Assembly (NCBI GenBank): GCA_002305995.1
Contig: DBRN01000003.1
Span: forward strand, 62,001-126,000
DNA length: 64,000 nucleotides
Direction: 5' to 3'
Origin: Atopobiaceae bacterium UBA1367
Lineage (GTDB): Bacteria > Actinomycetota > Coriobacteriia > Coriobacteriales > Atopobiaceae
This document shows, in pieces, positions 51,032 through 60,198 of this stretch. The notes beneath the pieces were generated by a model, which did not search any database, was not told the origin of the DNA, and saw only the letters and a program-made list of their open reading frames with translations. How positions within the stretch are numbered: the first letter of the stretch is position 1; the number at the start of each line of letters is the position of its first letter. Position numbers and translations under genes: made by a program.

Positions 51032-51634
51032 CTACCCACGCAGCCCGGAGTCGTCGGGCTCGAAGCGTTCCACCAGGTCGAAGGCACCGTTCTCATAGCG
51101 CAGCACATGCACCGCGCAGTTCTTGGCGACGCGGTTGGGCACGTGGAGCGTGCTCGTGGCATCGCAGGAGCTGATGAAGGCGCGGGTGCAGGCCCCATGG
51201 CTCACCGCCAGCACCGAGTCGTGGCCGGGACGCTCCATGATCTCGGTGAGCGTCGAGCGCATGCGCTCGATGACCTCGTCCTCCGAGCTGCCGCCAAAGG
51301 GAACGAGGAAGTCGCCGTAGGGGTTGTAGGTCCCGGGGAGGATCAGCTGGTAGCTGCATCCCTCGATGATGCCGTACGAGAACTCCTTGAGCCCTTTGGT
51401 GAGCGTGCAGGGGATGCTCCCGCGCGTGACCAGCTCGGCGGTGTCGGCCGCCCGCTCGGCGGGCGAGGAGTAGGCATGGTCGAAGGTGACGCCGCGCTCG
51501 TCGAACCAGTCGCGTGCGAGCAGGGCCTGCCCGCGCCCAAGCTCGGTGAGGGGGGAGTCGCACCAGCCCTGCACGATGCCGCGGGTGTTGAACAGGGTCT
51601 GGCCATGGCGCAGGAGGTAGAGGGTCCGGGTCAC
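51032..51634 (-). CDS. Histidine phosphatase, third of tandem trio
   Basis: 200-residue phosphoglycerate-mutase-like phosphatase with intact catalytic motif (YLLRHGQTLFNTRG), the second Arg in SSPAERAADTAE, and the late His in AVSHGACTRAF. Starts with GTG 51634, overlapping the stop of the preceding paralogue by 4 bp (GTGA). The shared GWCDSPLT and PYGDF-PFGG blocks show it arose by duplication with its two neighbours. Confidence 0.85.
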   Translation of the reverse strand: MTRTLYLLRHGQTLFNTRGIVQGWCDSPLTELGRGQALLARDWFDERGVTFDHAYSSPAERAADTAELVTRGSIPCTLTKGLKEFSYGIIEGCSYQLILPGTYNPYGDFLVPFGGSSEDEVIERMRSTLTEIMERPGHDSVLAVSHGACTRAFISSCDATSTLHVPNRVAKNCAVHVLRYENGAFDLVERFEPDDSGLRG

Positions 51635-52230
51635 GCCTGCCCCCTTGGCGTGAATCGCTCGGTGACGCGCATGGCGCCCGTCGTGGCGTCGCACGCCAGC
51701 ACGACCACCGAGCAGTCGGGGGCCGCGAGGCACCACGCCTCCGACCGCTCGTCCCACAGGCCGCAGAGCCGCGCGCAGGCGATGCGGTGCGTGGAGACGA
51801 TGGCCGAGCCGACGTCGGGCCTCCGCGCGATCGAGACGACCGCCTCGCGTATGCGCGCGGCAAGCTGGCCGTCCGACTCCCCGCCGAACTTCACGAAGAA
51901 GTCCCCGTAGGGGACGGGGGGCACCAGGCAGCGATCCTTTGCCTCGTAGATGCCGTAGTTGAGGTCCTTGAGGCCCTTGAGGCGCTCATAGGGCGCCACC
52001 GTCCCGTACGCCTCCTGGCAGATGAGCTCGAGGGTGTCGCAGGCACGCTCGGACATCGAGCTGAACAGGGCATCCGGTGCGATCGCGCCGACGGCGAAGA
52101 AGTCGCGGCCCGTGGCCCGCGCCCGCTCGCAGGCCTCGTCGCTGAGCGGCGAGTCGCTCCACCCCTCGCACCTGCCCTGGCGCGCGAACAGGGTCTGCCC
52201 ATGCCACACCAGGTAGAGCGTCTTGATCAT
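51631..52230 (-). CDS. Histidine phosphatase paralogue with altered active site
   Basis: 199 residues, middle member of the trio. The catalytic RHG is WHG (YLVWHGQTLFARQG), removing the first phosphate-binding Arg. The late motif reads VSTHRIACARL instead of VSHGG. It keeps GWSDSPLSDEA and PYGDFFVKFGGES. It may be inactive or have a changed substrate, perhaps regulating its partners. Coupled to the downstream copy; 15 bp after the upstream copy. Confidence 0.8.
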   Translation of the reverse strand: MIKTLYLVWHGQTLFARQGRCEGWSDSPLSDEACERARATGRDFFAVGAIAPDALFSSMSERACDTLELICQEAYGTVAPYERLKGLKDLNYGIYEAKDRCLVPPVPYGDFFVKFGGESDGQLAARIREAVVSIARRPDVGSAIVSTHRIACARLCGLWDERSEAWCLAAPDCSVVVLACDATTGAMRVTERFTPRGQA

Positions 52231-52245
52231 CTGCCTGCCCCCTTC

Positions 52246-52899
52246 TCAGCGCGGGTCGCGGGCGGCGCCGATACGCCTGGCCTGCGTGGGCATGCCGGGC
52301 TCCTCGAGCGAGGAGAGGTCCGCCGCAAGCACGCCGACGCAGGAGAAGATCCCGTCACGGTATTCGTAGTCATAGGTCGCGCAGTTGGAGAGCGTCGAGA
52401 ATGGCACCTGGGCGTGCTCCCTCCAGCGCATGTAGAAGTTGATGGCGATGCCCCCGTGCGAGCACACCAGCACCGACTCGTGCCCCGGGCGCCCGATGAT
52501 CTCGAGGAGGTCGGCCTCGAAGCGCGCGACGGCATCGGCGTGGCTCTCGCCGCCGAAGGGCACGTAGAAGGTGTCGAAGTCGTCGTCGTGGGACTCGAGG
52601 AACTGATCCTGTGCCTCGTAGGACCCAAAGTTGAGCTCGCGCAGGCCCTTGCGCCGCTCGTAGGGCATCGCCTGCCCGAAGGCGGCCTCGGTGACGAGCT
52701 CGAGCGTGTCGGAGCAGCGCTCGGCAGTCGAGCAGTACGCATGGTCGAAGGCGAGGCCCCTGCGGGCGAGCTCCTGCCCGGTGAGGCGCGCCTGCTCGAC
52801 GCCGCGCGGCGTGAGCGGGGAATCGCACCAGCCCTGGGTCTTCCTCTGGAGGTTGAACAGGGTCTCGGCGTGGCGCATGAGGTAAAGGTGTCGCGACAT
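52246..52899 (-). CDS. Histidine phosphatase, first of tandem trio
   Basis: 217-residue phosphatase with complete motifs: YLMRHAETLFNLQRKTQGWC (RHA variant), YCSTAERCSDTLEL and LVCSHGGIAINF. Relatives include phosphoglycerate mutase-like and nucleotide or sugar phosphatases; the substrate is unknown. First gene of a three-gene minus-strand operon of paralogues. Confidence 0.85.
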   Translation of the reverse strand: MSRHLYLMRHAETLFNLQRKTQGWCDSPLTPRGVEQARLTGQELARRGLAFDHAYCSTAERCSDTLELVTEAAFGQAMPYERRKGLRELNFGSYEAQDQFLESHDDDFDTFYVPFGGESHADAVARFEADLLEIIGRPGHESVLVCSHGGIAINFYMRWREHAQVPFSTLSNCATYDYEYRDGIFSCVGVLAADLSSLEEPGMPTQARRIGAARDPR

Positions 52900-53050
52900 G
52901 GCGGTTCTCCGTGGGGCCCGGTGGGCGCGGTCGTGCGGGCACCACTAAGGATAGCTCACATCGAATCCAGAGGGCCGTGGGCATGCGCGGCGCGTTCGTC
53001 GTAAGATGGGAGTGCCCATGCAGGTGGCGCGGCGACTCGAAGAGGCAGTG

Positions 53051-54295
53051 ATGGGGCTCACGGACGACAGGGCAGGCGGGCACGGCGGGAGCCTGCCGAC
53101 ACGTGCCGCGGCGGCGGAGCTGCTGCATGGTGCCGTGGGCATCAGGGAGCACGACGACCGCTGGGTGCGCCCGCTGCGCGTCTCCGAGGCACAGCTGCGT
53201 GCCCTGGGGAGCTGCCAGGCATGGCACCCGGGTCTCTTCCGTCAGATGGCCCTCACCTGTGCCGGCGTGCGCGTCGAGTTTGAGACCGACGCGCGCGAGG
53301 TGGTGCTCGAGCTGCGCGTGGATCGCGAGCCACGGGGCACGCGCGCCGTGCTCGAGGGCATCGACCGCAATCGCCCGGAGGGCGACGATCCCCACGACAT
53401 GGTCTCGGTCGACATCGACGGGCACCACGAGGCCTGCGGCATGCCGGCGGAGGGGGACGAGGTGCTGTCCGTGTCGCTCGTAGGACACGATCGCGAGGAC
53501 GATCTGGGCCTCCAGGCGCTTCCTGGGCTGGCGCGCACCAGACACGTGAGGATTTGGCTTCCCGCCCTGCGCGGGTGCATGGTGCGCGACGTGTGGTGCG
53601 ACGGGACGGCCATCCGCCCGGTGGCGCCCAAGAGGAACCTGCTCGTGCTGGGGGATTCCGTCGCACAGGGATTCGTGTCCGACGACCCGGCGCGCTCGTG
53701 GCCGGCGCTGCTCGCCGCACGCCTCGGTCTCGACCTGGTCAACCAGGGCATAGGCGGCCAGGTCTTCCAGCCGGGCTCCCTCGCCGGCCTGGCGGGCTCC
53801 GTCGACCCTGAGCGCATCGTCGTGGCCTATGGGGAGAACTATCGCTACGAGGCGTGCGCGGCGGCGGGCGTGTCGCGAGACGTGCGCCTGTACCTGCGCG
53901 AGCTGTCCCACCTGTGGCCGCAGGCAACGACCTACGTGCTCACCCCGCTCTGGCACGACGAGGCCGTGTGGCCCTCGCACGCCAGGAGCTGCCATGCGCA
54001 GGTGCCCTCCCTCATCGCGGAGCAGGTCGCCCCCTACGACCAGATGACGTTGGTGGACGGGCTGGGCCTGCTCGACCATGACCCGGCGCTGCTGGCCGAT
54101 GGCCACGGACATCCCAACGAGCGCGGTTGCCGGCAGATCGCCCTGCGTCTCAATGCGGTGATACGGGTGCCCGGCCTGCGTCCCTCGTCGGTGGGCAAGC
54201 GCCGCAAGCGCAAGCGTGCGCGCACGGAGCGGACGCGCACGCCGCGACAGGGGGGCGGCGGTGCGCCCCGCCTGCCGCTCGATGGGCTGCCCTAG
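53051..54295 (+). CDS. SGNH/GDSL-hydrolase-family protein
   Basis: 414 residues. An N-terminal beta-rich domain (about 1-190, similar to the carbohydrate-binding-like domain of some SGNH esterases) precedes the SGNH core: LLVLGDSVAQGF (Ser), NQGIGGQVFQPG (Gly), VAYGENYRY at the Asn block, and DGHGHPNERGCRQI (Asp-x-x-His). Predicted esterase or deacetylase. The tail is very basic (GKRRKRKRARTERTRT) and may bind nucleic acid or acidic surfaces. A -10 TAAGAT at 53002-53007 and AGAGG before ATG 53051 favour this start; 53006 and 53018 are alternatives. Confidence 0.78.
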   Translation: MGLTDDRAGGHGGSLPTRAAAAELLHGAVGIREHDDRWVRPLRVSEAQLRALGSCQAWHPGLFRQMALTCAGVRVEFETDAREVVLELRVDREPRGTRAVLEGIDRNRPEGDDPHDMVSVDIDGHHEACGMPAEGDEVLSVSLVGHDREDDLGLQALPGLARTRHVRIWLPALRGCMVRDVWCDGTAIRPVAPKRNLLVLGDSVAQGFVSDDPARSWPALLAARLGLDLVNQGIGGQVFQPGSLAGLAGSVDPERIVVAYGENYRYEACAAAGVSRDVRLYLRELSHLWPQATTYVLTPLWHDEAVWPSHARSCHAQVPSLIAEQVAPYDQMTLVDGLGLLDHDPALLADGHGHPNERGCRQIALRLNAVIRVPGLRPSSVGKRRKRKRARTERTRTPRQGGGGAPRLPLDGLP

Positions 54296-54340
54296 CCCTT
54301 TTCGGGACGTGTCTCACGGACGGGCCCGTAGGCCGGCTCG

Positions 54341-54418
54341 CGGTTCCCCGACAGGTCGTGCGTCTCGGCGGCGTCACCCGTCGCATGCGCTGGTCCCAGC
54401 ACGGGGAACCGGTATACT
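54341..54418 (+). promoter_or_regulatory. Inverted 10-bp pair and -10 box before the ATP-grasp-like gene
   Basis: CGGTTCCCCG (54341-54350) and its exact complement CGGGGAACCG (54402-54411) are 61 bp apart start-to-start. TATACT at 54413-54418 follows at once and is a good -10. The pair may be a long-stem or looped operator. Confidence 0.5.
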
Positions 54419-54506
54419 GGGCCACGTCGGCACGAACAGCCACTGTGGGCGGCATGTCCGGTCCCGACGAGCCGGGTAACGCCCGCTGCCTGCGGAAGGA
54501 GTCCCC

Positions 54507-55877
54507 ATGGCCACGACGAGACCCCGTACGCTCGAGGACGAGTACCTGCAGATCGTACATGACCTGGAGGGCGACCTCGCGGGTCGCGAGGCGGGGGAGG
54601 AGTACCTCCGCGCGACTGGCGCGCATGCCTTGCTCGGGGTCTCGGGCTGGGCCCTTACCCCCTACGTGCTGAGCGCCGCCCAGGCAGGGCTGCTCGCCGA
54701 CGCCGCGCGGACCTTGAGCTCGATCATGGAGAAGGTCATGGCCAAGTATCACCGCGACCGCTCCTTCCGTGCGCACTTCGGGCTCTCGCCCGAGATCGAG
54801 GCGATGACCTTGGTGCCCACGGGCCGTCGTGCCGCGGTGCCCCTGGCGCGCGTCGACGTGCTCTTCGATCAGAGGACCAACGACTACAAGATCAGCGGCA
54901 TCGTGACGGGTGGCATCGATGGCATGGCTGGGAGCGTGGAGGTCGTGCGCGCGGTGCGCCAGAGCGCCAGCTTCCATGAGTTCGCCTCCCGCCACGGCAG
55001 CGTGGAGTCCTTCGACGCCGTGAGCGAGTGCATCCTGACCCTCCTGCACACGTATGGCAACTGGGCCAACGCCAAGGAGGGTCGCAACCACCCTACCAAC
55101 CCCGCGCTCGCCGTCGTCGACTACGATGACTCCGCGCGCCGGGCCGAGACCGACTACGTCATCGAGCGCATGCACGAGATGGGATGCTACGCGCACGCGA
55201 CCGACCCCTCCCGCCTGCGCATCGAGCGCGTCGCCGGCGTCGACCAGGTCGTCGACGACCGTGGGCCCATCACCTGCGCGTGGCTGCGCGCCACCGCCGA
55301 CGAGGCGGTGGCGCATGGGTGCCAGGGCATCGACGCGCTGCTCCGGGCCACGCGTCGCGGCCTGGTCTGCACCATCGGCGGGTATCGCTCGTGGCCCTGC
55401 TGTACCCAGGGCTTCCTCGAGGTGCTGCGGGACAAGGAGTGCCGCGCGCTGTTCAGCAGCGAGGAGGAGGCGTTCGTGGACGAGCACGTGATCGAGACCT
55501 GCGTCATCACCACGGCAACCGACGTCTCGAGATTCTACGATCAGGAGAACTGGGTGCTCAAGGTCTCTGACGCCCACACGGGCGTCACGACGCATGCCGG
55601 CCGGGACATGGGCAAGGCGGCATGGCGTGCCCTGCTGACCAAGGCCATCAGGCGAAACGATGCCGTGCAGGCATACGTTCCCCAGCACGTCATGAGGGTG
55701 CTGCCGGGATCTGCCGATGGTGGTGACGCCCGCTCGGCTCGCGAGGTGAACGTGGTGTTGGGCATGTACCTGTTCAGCGGCGAGCTGCGCGGGCTGCGCG
55801 CGCTCTGCGGGACGGGAGGCACCACGGTCGAGTGGGAGGACCCGCGCCCGCTGGCGTGCCTCGTCGCCCGCGACTAG
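54507..55877 (+). CDS. Uncharacterised protein resembling circularly permuted ATP-grasp
   Basis: 456-residue protein I do not recognise by name. The order of blocks resembles circularly permuted ATP-grasp ligases (glutathionylspermidine-synthase-like). LTPYVLSAAQAGLLADAART begins a pre-ATP-grasp helix; VPLARVDVLFDQRTNDYKIS matches the R-x-D strand; EEEAFVDEHVIETCVITTAT and NWVLKVSDAHTGVTTHAGRD match the Lys-containing ATP strand and glycine loop; NDAVQAYVPQHV matches the Q-E/Q-A strand. The usual E-x-N metal motif is not evident (the equivalent strand reads GIVTGGIDGMAG), so activity is uncertain. RBS AAGGAG before the ATG. Confidence 0.6.
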   Translation: MATTRPRTLEDEYLQIVHDLEGDLAGREAGEEYLRATGAHALLGVSGWALTPYVLSAAQAGLLADAARTLSSIMEKVMAKYHRDRSFRAHFGLSPEIEAMTLVPTGRRAAVPLARVDVLFDQRTNDYKISGIVTGGIDGMAGSVEVVRAVRQSASFHEFASRHGSVESFDAVSECILTLLHTYGNWANAKEGRNHPTNPALAVVDYDDSARRAETDYVIERMHEMGCYAHATDPSRLRIERVAGVDQVVDDRGPITCAWLRATADEAVAHGCQGIDALLRATRRGLVCTIGGYRSWPCCTQGFLEVLRDKECRALFSSEEEAFVDEHVIETCVITTATDVSRFYDQENWVLKVSDAHTGVTTHAGRDMGKAAWRALLTKAIRRNDAVQAYVPQHVMRVLPGSADGGDARSAREVNVVLGMYLFSGELRGLRALCGTGGTTVEWEDPRPLACLVARD

Positions 55878-56000
55878 GGCCCTGCCGCCCGCCGCATCCC
55901 CGCGTCCCATGCCGCGACCCATCCCCTGTGCCTGGGCCGCGTCCTGTCATGTCTGCCCGTTGCGCTCAGGTGATGTCAACGTCGTCATTCGGGAGGTCCC

Positions 56001-57248
56001 ATGTCCGCACGCCCAGTCAACGCCTGCGCGCCAGGGCTGCCGCTCGCGCTGTCCGCCGCTGCCTGCGAGCGGGTGGCGGAGATGCGGGCGGCGGGCGAGG
56101 CGAGCTGCCACGCCACGTCCGACGAGCGCGCCATCAGGCGGGATGGCACGCGTGACCACGCCAGCCCCTTGCGTCCCGCCTTCGTGCGTGACGCCGAGAA
56201 GATCCTGCACACGCCTGCCTACAATCGCATGGGAGGCAAGACCCAGGTCTTCTCCTTCCGCGCCAACGACGACCTCTGTCGGCGCGGGCTGCACGTGCAG
56301 CTGGTCGCCCGCGTCGCCCGCGACATCGGTCGCGCGCTCGGCCTCAACCTCGACCTCATCGAGGCCATCGCATTGGGCCACGACCTCGGTCACACGCCCT
56401 TTGGGCATGCGGGCGAGCGCTTCCTCAACGATGTCTACCACGAGCGCACCGGACGCTGGTTCTCTCACAACGTGCAGAGCGTCCGCGTGCTCGACGTGCT
56501 GTACGGGCGCAACGTCTCGCTGCAGACGCTCGACGGCATCATCTGCCATAACGGCGAGTTCGAACAGCAGGTCTTCGAGACCAGCGGCCTTCGGGCCTTC
56601 GACGCGTTCGACCGCGTGGTCGCGGGGTGCTGGCAGCGGGGCGAGGAGGCCATCGCCCACCTGCGTCCCATGACGCTGGAGGGCTGCGTCGTGCGCGTGT
56701 CCGACATCATCGCCTACGTGGGCAAGGATCGCCAGGATGCCATCCGTGCGGGCCTCTGTGCCGAGGATGCCTTCGATGACGGCCTGGGAGGCGCATACAA
56801 TGCCTGGGCGCTTGCCGCCTTCACCTCGGACGTGATAGAGCACAGCCTGGGCAGGGACCGCATCCGGATGAGCGAGGCCGCGTTCTGCGAGCTGCGCCGC
56901 GCCAAGCGCGAGAACTACGCCAAGATCTATGGCGCGCGCGAGGTCAATGGCGACTTCTCCCGTCCGGTGGCAGACCTGTTCGCGCGCCTGTACGAGCATG
57001 AGCTGGAGGCGCTGGCCGCCGGCGACCGCGCGGCGGCCATCTTCCGTCACCACATCGAGCCCCTCGGGCGCCACCTGGCCCACTATGGTGCCACATACGA
57101 CTGGGAGGCCAGCCCCGACCAGTGCGTCTGCGACTTCATGTCGGCCATGACCGACGAGTACTTCATGGCCACCTGCGAGGCGCTCTTTCCCGAGGCGCGT
57201 GAGCTCTTTCCCCGCAGGACCTACTTCGACGGCGACGCGCGGCCATAG
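56001..57248 (+). CDS. dgt: dGTP triphosphohydrolase-like HD protein
   Basis: 415-residue HD-domain phosphohydrolase that removes triphosphate from dNTPs. AYNRMGGKTQVFSFRANDDL starts the conserved part, LVARVARDIGRALGLN carries the first ligand region, and ALGHDLGHTPFGHAGE is the HD motif. An Asp ligand lies in VRVSDIIAYVGKD. GGGAGG precedes the ATG. Single plus-strand gene, convergent with the amidotransferase gene. Confidence 0.9.
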   Translation: MSARPVNACAPGLPLALSAAACERVAEMRAAGEASCHATSDERAIRRDGTRDHASPLRPAFVRDAEKILHTPAYNRMGGKTQVFSFRANDDLCRRGLHVQLVARVARDIGRALGLNLDLIEAIALGHDLGHTPFGHAGERFLNDVYHERTGRWFSHNVQSVRVLDVLYGRNVSLQTLDGIICHNGEFEQQVFETSGLRAFDAFDRVVAGCWQRGEEAIAHLRPMTLEGCVVRVSDIIAYVGKDRQDAIRAGLCAEDAFDDGLGGAYNAWALAAFTSDVIEHSLGRDRIRMSEAAFCELRRAKRENYAKIYGAREVNGDFSRPVADLFARLYEHELEALAAGDRAAAIFRHHIEPLGRHLAHYGATYDWEASPDQCVCDFMSAMTDEYFMATCEALFPEARELFPRRTYFDGDARP

Positions 57249-57306
57249 GGTCCCGCGCCGCGTGGCAGCGGCCGTCGGCACCGCGCGGCAGGCGGCCTGC
57301 CAACCC

Positions 57307-58026
57307 CTACCGGGCAGCGTCCACGAAGGCCTCGAAGAGCTGTGGCATGGTGCCTATCTCCTCGGGGTGCCACTGCACGCCCACGAAGAAGCTCCTGCTG
57401 GCGAACTCGATGGCCTCGGGCACGCCGTCTGGCGCCCAGGCCACGATGCGACCCTGCGGAGAGGGCCTTGCGATGGCCTGATGGTGCATGGAGTTGATCT
57501 CGAACTCGAGCCCTCCGAGGATCTGCGCGAGCCAGCTGGTGGCCTCCACGCGCACGCTGTGCGTGGGCACGTCCCAGGGCCTTTGCTGCCAGTGGGTGAC
57601 GGTCGTGGTGGGATGGCGCTCCCTGATGTCGCGCAGGAGCGTGCCCCCGAACGAGACGTTCATGACCTGCAACCCTCGGCAGATGCCCAGGCAGGGCTTG
57701 TTGGTCTTCCATGCGGCCCGCACGGCGGCGTACTCGAAGACGTCGCGGTCGGCGCTCATGAGGGAGATGCGTGCCACGCAGCCCTCGTCGTAGTTGTTGC
57801 CGCCGAAGCCCTCCTCGCTCACGTCCCCTCCGCCGGTGAGCAGCAGGCCGTCGATGCGACTCACGATGTCCGGGGCGATGGAGGCTGCCTCGAAGCCGCA
57901 GGGGAGGGCGATCGGTATGCCTCCCGCCTCCTGGATGGCATGTGCGTATGACGCGTTGATGTACAGGCGCCCGAGGCTCTCGTCGTCGGGGCGCGAGCAG
58001 ATGCCGATGAGCGGCCGGCCGAGCAT
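57307..58026 (-). CDS. Class I glutamine-amidotransferase-like (peptidase C26) protein
   Basis: 239-residue gamma-glutamyl hydrolase of the PuuD/peptidase C26 group. The nucleophile Cys is in CLGICRGLQVMNVSFGG, the His-Glu pair in VGVQWHPEE, and SMHHQAI is a family motif. These enzymes split gamma-glutamyl-GABA or related amides. GGGAGG precedes ATG 58026; the frame continues upstream without homology. Divergent from rarA, sharing a 100-bp promoter region. Confidence 0.9.
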   Translation of the reverse strand: MLGRPLIGICSRPDDESLGRLYINASYAHAIQEAGGIPIALPCGFEAASIAPDIVSRIDGLLLTGGGDVSEEGFGGNNYDEGCVARISLMSADRDVFEYAAVRAAWKTNKPCLGICRGLQVMNVSFGGTLLRDIRERHPTTTVTHWQQRPWDVPTHSVRVEATSWLAQILGGLEFEINSMHHQAIARPSPQGRIVAWAPDGVPEAIEFASRSFFVGVQWHPEEIGTMPQLFEAFVDAAR

Positions 58027-58113
58027 GGGGCAACCTCCCGTACGTCGCACGTGCGCTCCCTGCGAGCGGCACATAGGTAAAGAGAATAGCACCCAGCTGG
58101 CCGGCACTCGCGC

Positions 58114-58119
58114 TACAAT
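58114..58119 (+). promoter_or_regulatory. -10 box of rarA (possible leaderless start)
   Basis: CTACAAT places the transcription start at about 58126, i.e. at or one base before the rarA ATG (58127). No ribosome-binding sequence separates them. Confidence 0.55.
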
Positions 58120-58126
58120 GCCGCCT

Positions 58127-59452
58127 ATGGAGACACTCTTCTCAAACATCGAGCGCTACCAGCGCACGGTCAACGCGCCCTTGGCCGCGCGCATGCGACC
58201 GCAGACCCTCGATGGGTTCGTGGGGCAGGCTCGTGCGGTGGGCGAGGGGTCGTGGCTGCGTCGTGCCATCGAGCACGACACCCTCTCCTCGGTCATCCTC
58301 TACGGGCCCGCCGGCACGGGCAAGACCACGCTGGCGCGCATCATCGCCAACACCACGCATGCCGAGTTCGTGGAGGTGTCGGCGGTGACGGGCACCGTCA
58401 AGGATCTGCGCCGCGAGATGGAGGCGGCCGAGTCCCGGCTGCTGGGTACGGGCAGGCGCACGATCCTGTTCGTCGACGAGATCCATCGCTTCAACCGCTC
58501 CCAGCAGGATGCCCTGCTGCACGCGGTGGAGGATCGCATCGTGGTGTTGGTGGGCGCCACGACCGAGAACCCGTACTTCGAGGTCAACTCGGCCCTGCTG
58601 TCGCGCTCGCGCGTGGTCGAGCTCCAGCCGCTGGACGACGCCTCCATCGCCGAGCTCGTGCGTCGTGCCGTGGACGACGAGTTTGGCCTCAAGGGGGAGT
58701 TCACCCTCACCGACGAGGCGTTGGCCGAGATCGTCACGATGTCGGGCGGGGACGGTCGCGCCTCCCTCACGTCGCTCGAGCTTGCCAGCCAGATGGCGGT
58801 GCCGGCAGGCGAGGAGCCCACGCGCGAGCGCCCGACGCCCATCACGGCCGAGCACGTGCGCGAGGCAAATCCGCGGCGGGGCCTCAGCTACGACAAGTCC
58901 GGCGACATGCACTACGACATCATCTCGGCGTTCATCAAGTCGATGCGCGGCAGCGATCCCGACGCAGCGCTCTATTGGCTCGCCCGCATGATCGATGCGG
59001 GGGAGGATCCCAAGTTCATCGCCCGACGCATCCTCATCCTGGCCTCCGAGGACGTCGGCAACGCCGACCCCCAGGCACTGCTCGTCGCCGAGGCTGCCTT
59101 CAAGGCAACCGAGGTCATCGGCTACCCGGAGTGTCGCATCAACCTGGCGCAGGCGGTCATCTACCTGTGCCTGGCACCCAAGAGCAACGCCGCCGAGGCG
59201 GCGATCGACGCCGCGCTGGCCGAGGTTCGCGAAGGGCCGCGTCGGGAGGTGCCCAACCACCTCCGCGACCGCCATCGTCCCGGCTCCGGCGAGTATGGCC
59301 CTTACCTATATCCCCACGACTACGACGGCGGATGGGTCGAGCAGCAGTACCTGCCCGACGGCCTCGAGCGCGGTGTCTTCTACCAGCCTGGGCCGCGCGG
59401 GTGGGAGGCGTGGCGCACGGAGGCCGTCGGCCGCGACCGCACGGGCGACTGA
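58127..59452 (+). CDS. rarA: Replication-associated recombination protein A (AAA+ ATPase)
   Basis: 441-residue clamp-loader-like ATPase (MgsA/RarA) acting at stalled replication forks. ARMRPQTLDGFVGQ, Walker A YGPAGTGKTTLARII, Walker B ILFVDEIHRFNRSQQDA, sensor 1 VGATTENPYFEV, then the tetramerisation C-terminus (SAFIKSMRGSDPDAALYWLA). The alternative ATG at 58118 lies in the -10 box and is unlikely. Upstream of alaS as in many actinobacteria. Confidence 0.93.
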   Translation: METLFSNIERYQRTVNAPLAARMRPQTLDGFVGQARAVGEGSWLRRAIEHDTLSSVILYGPAGTGKTTLARIIANTTHAEFVEVSAVTGTVKDLRREMEAAESRLLGTGRRTILFVDEIHRFNRSQQDALLHAVEDRIVVLVGATTENPYFEVNSALLSRSRVVELQPLDDASIAELVRRAVDDEFGLKGEFTLTDEALAEIVTMSGGDGRASLTSLELASQMAVPAGEEPTRERPTPITAEHVREANPRRGLSYDKSGDMHYDIISAFIKSMRGSDPDAALYWLARMIDAGEDPKFIARRILILASEDVGNADPQALLVAEAAFKATEVIGYPECRINLAQAVIYLCLAPKSNAAEAAIDAALAEVREGPRREVPNHLRDRHRPGSGEYGPYLYPHDYDGGWVEQQYLPDGLERGVFYQPGPRGWEAWRTEAVGRDRTGD

Positions 59453-59638
59453 CGGCGGCGGGGACATGCCCCAGCGCCCGGGCCCGGGTCGCCCGGCTCC
59501 AGGGCTGGCGGTGGATGGGAATCGGTGGGCGGGCGATGCCACGGATGTCTCGTGCCGCCATCTCTGCCCAAATGGGTATCATGAGAAATACCTATGCCTG
59601 GAGCGCCGCAACGCGGCATGTGACAAGGAGCGAAGACC

Positions 59639-60196
59639 ATGAAGCCTCTCGACATTATGCTGATTGTCTTGGCGATAGCGGCCATCTGGGCCGCCGTCGA
59701 ACTGGCGCTGACCCTGCGCAAGGCCCGCGTGAACCTCGACGAGGTGTCCCACTCCGCCACCGAGGCGATCGACCAGGCGACTCCCGTCATCGCCAAGCTC
59801 GATGGCGTGGTGGACGAGCTCCAGCCGGCCATTCGCGAGGTCACGCCACTGGTGGAGAAGATCACGGTGGTGGCCGACGCGGCCAGCGTCGGGCTCGGGT
59901 CGGTCAACGGCATCCTGGGCGACGTCTCCGCTGCCACGCATGGTGTCGCCGGGGTGGGCGAGTCGGCCTCCCGCATCATGAACACCGCCACGAACGCCGC
60001 GGTGGGCGTCGTGTCCAAGGTCGCCAGCTTTGGTGGCATCACCATCCCCGAGGGCCAGCAGCTCATCGGCAAGGGTGCTCCCGAGCAGATCGCGGGGGAG
60101 CCCGCCGATCCGGTCGAGGCGCCTCCCGCGCGCAAGGGCGGCTACGTGACCTACGAGCCGGTGTCCTCCGAGGACCCCGCCGAGGGGCAGGAGTAG
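59639..60196 (+). CDS. DUF948-like small membrane protein
   Basis: 185-residue protein with one N-terminal TM helix (DIMLIVLAIAAIWAAVELAL), a long helical, coiled-coil-prone stretch (ATEAIDQATPVIAKLDGVVD), and a Pro-rich C-terminus. The layout resembles DUF948 proteins found between rarA and alaS in other actinobacteria. Function unknown. Two bp before the RsbW-like gene, so an operon with it and the sigma factor. Confidence 0.7.
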   Translation: MKPLDIMLIVLAIAAIWAAVELALTLRKARVNLDEVSHSATEAIDQATPVIAKLDGVVDELQPAIREVTPLVEKITVVADAASVGLGSVNGILGDVSAATHGVAGVGESASRIMNTATNAAVGVVSKVASFGGITIPEGQQLIGKGAPEQIAGEPADPVEAPPARKGGYVTYEPVSSEDPAEGQE

Positions 60197-60198
60197 CG

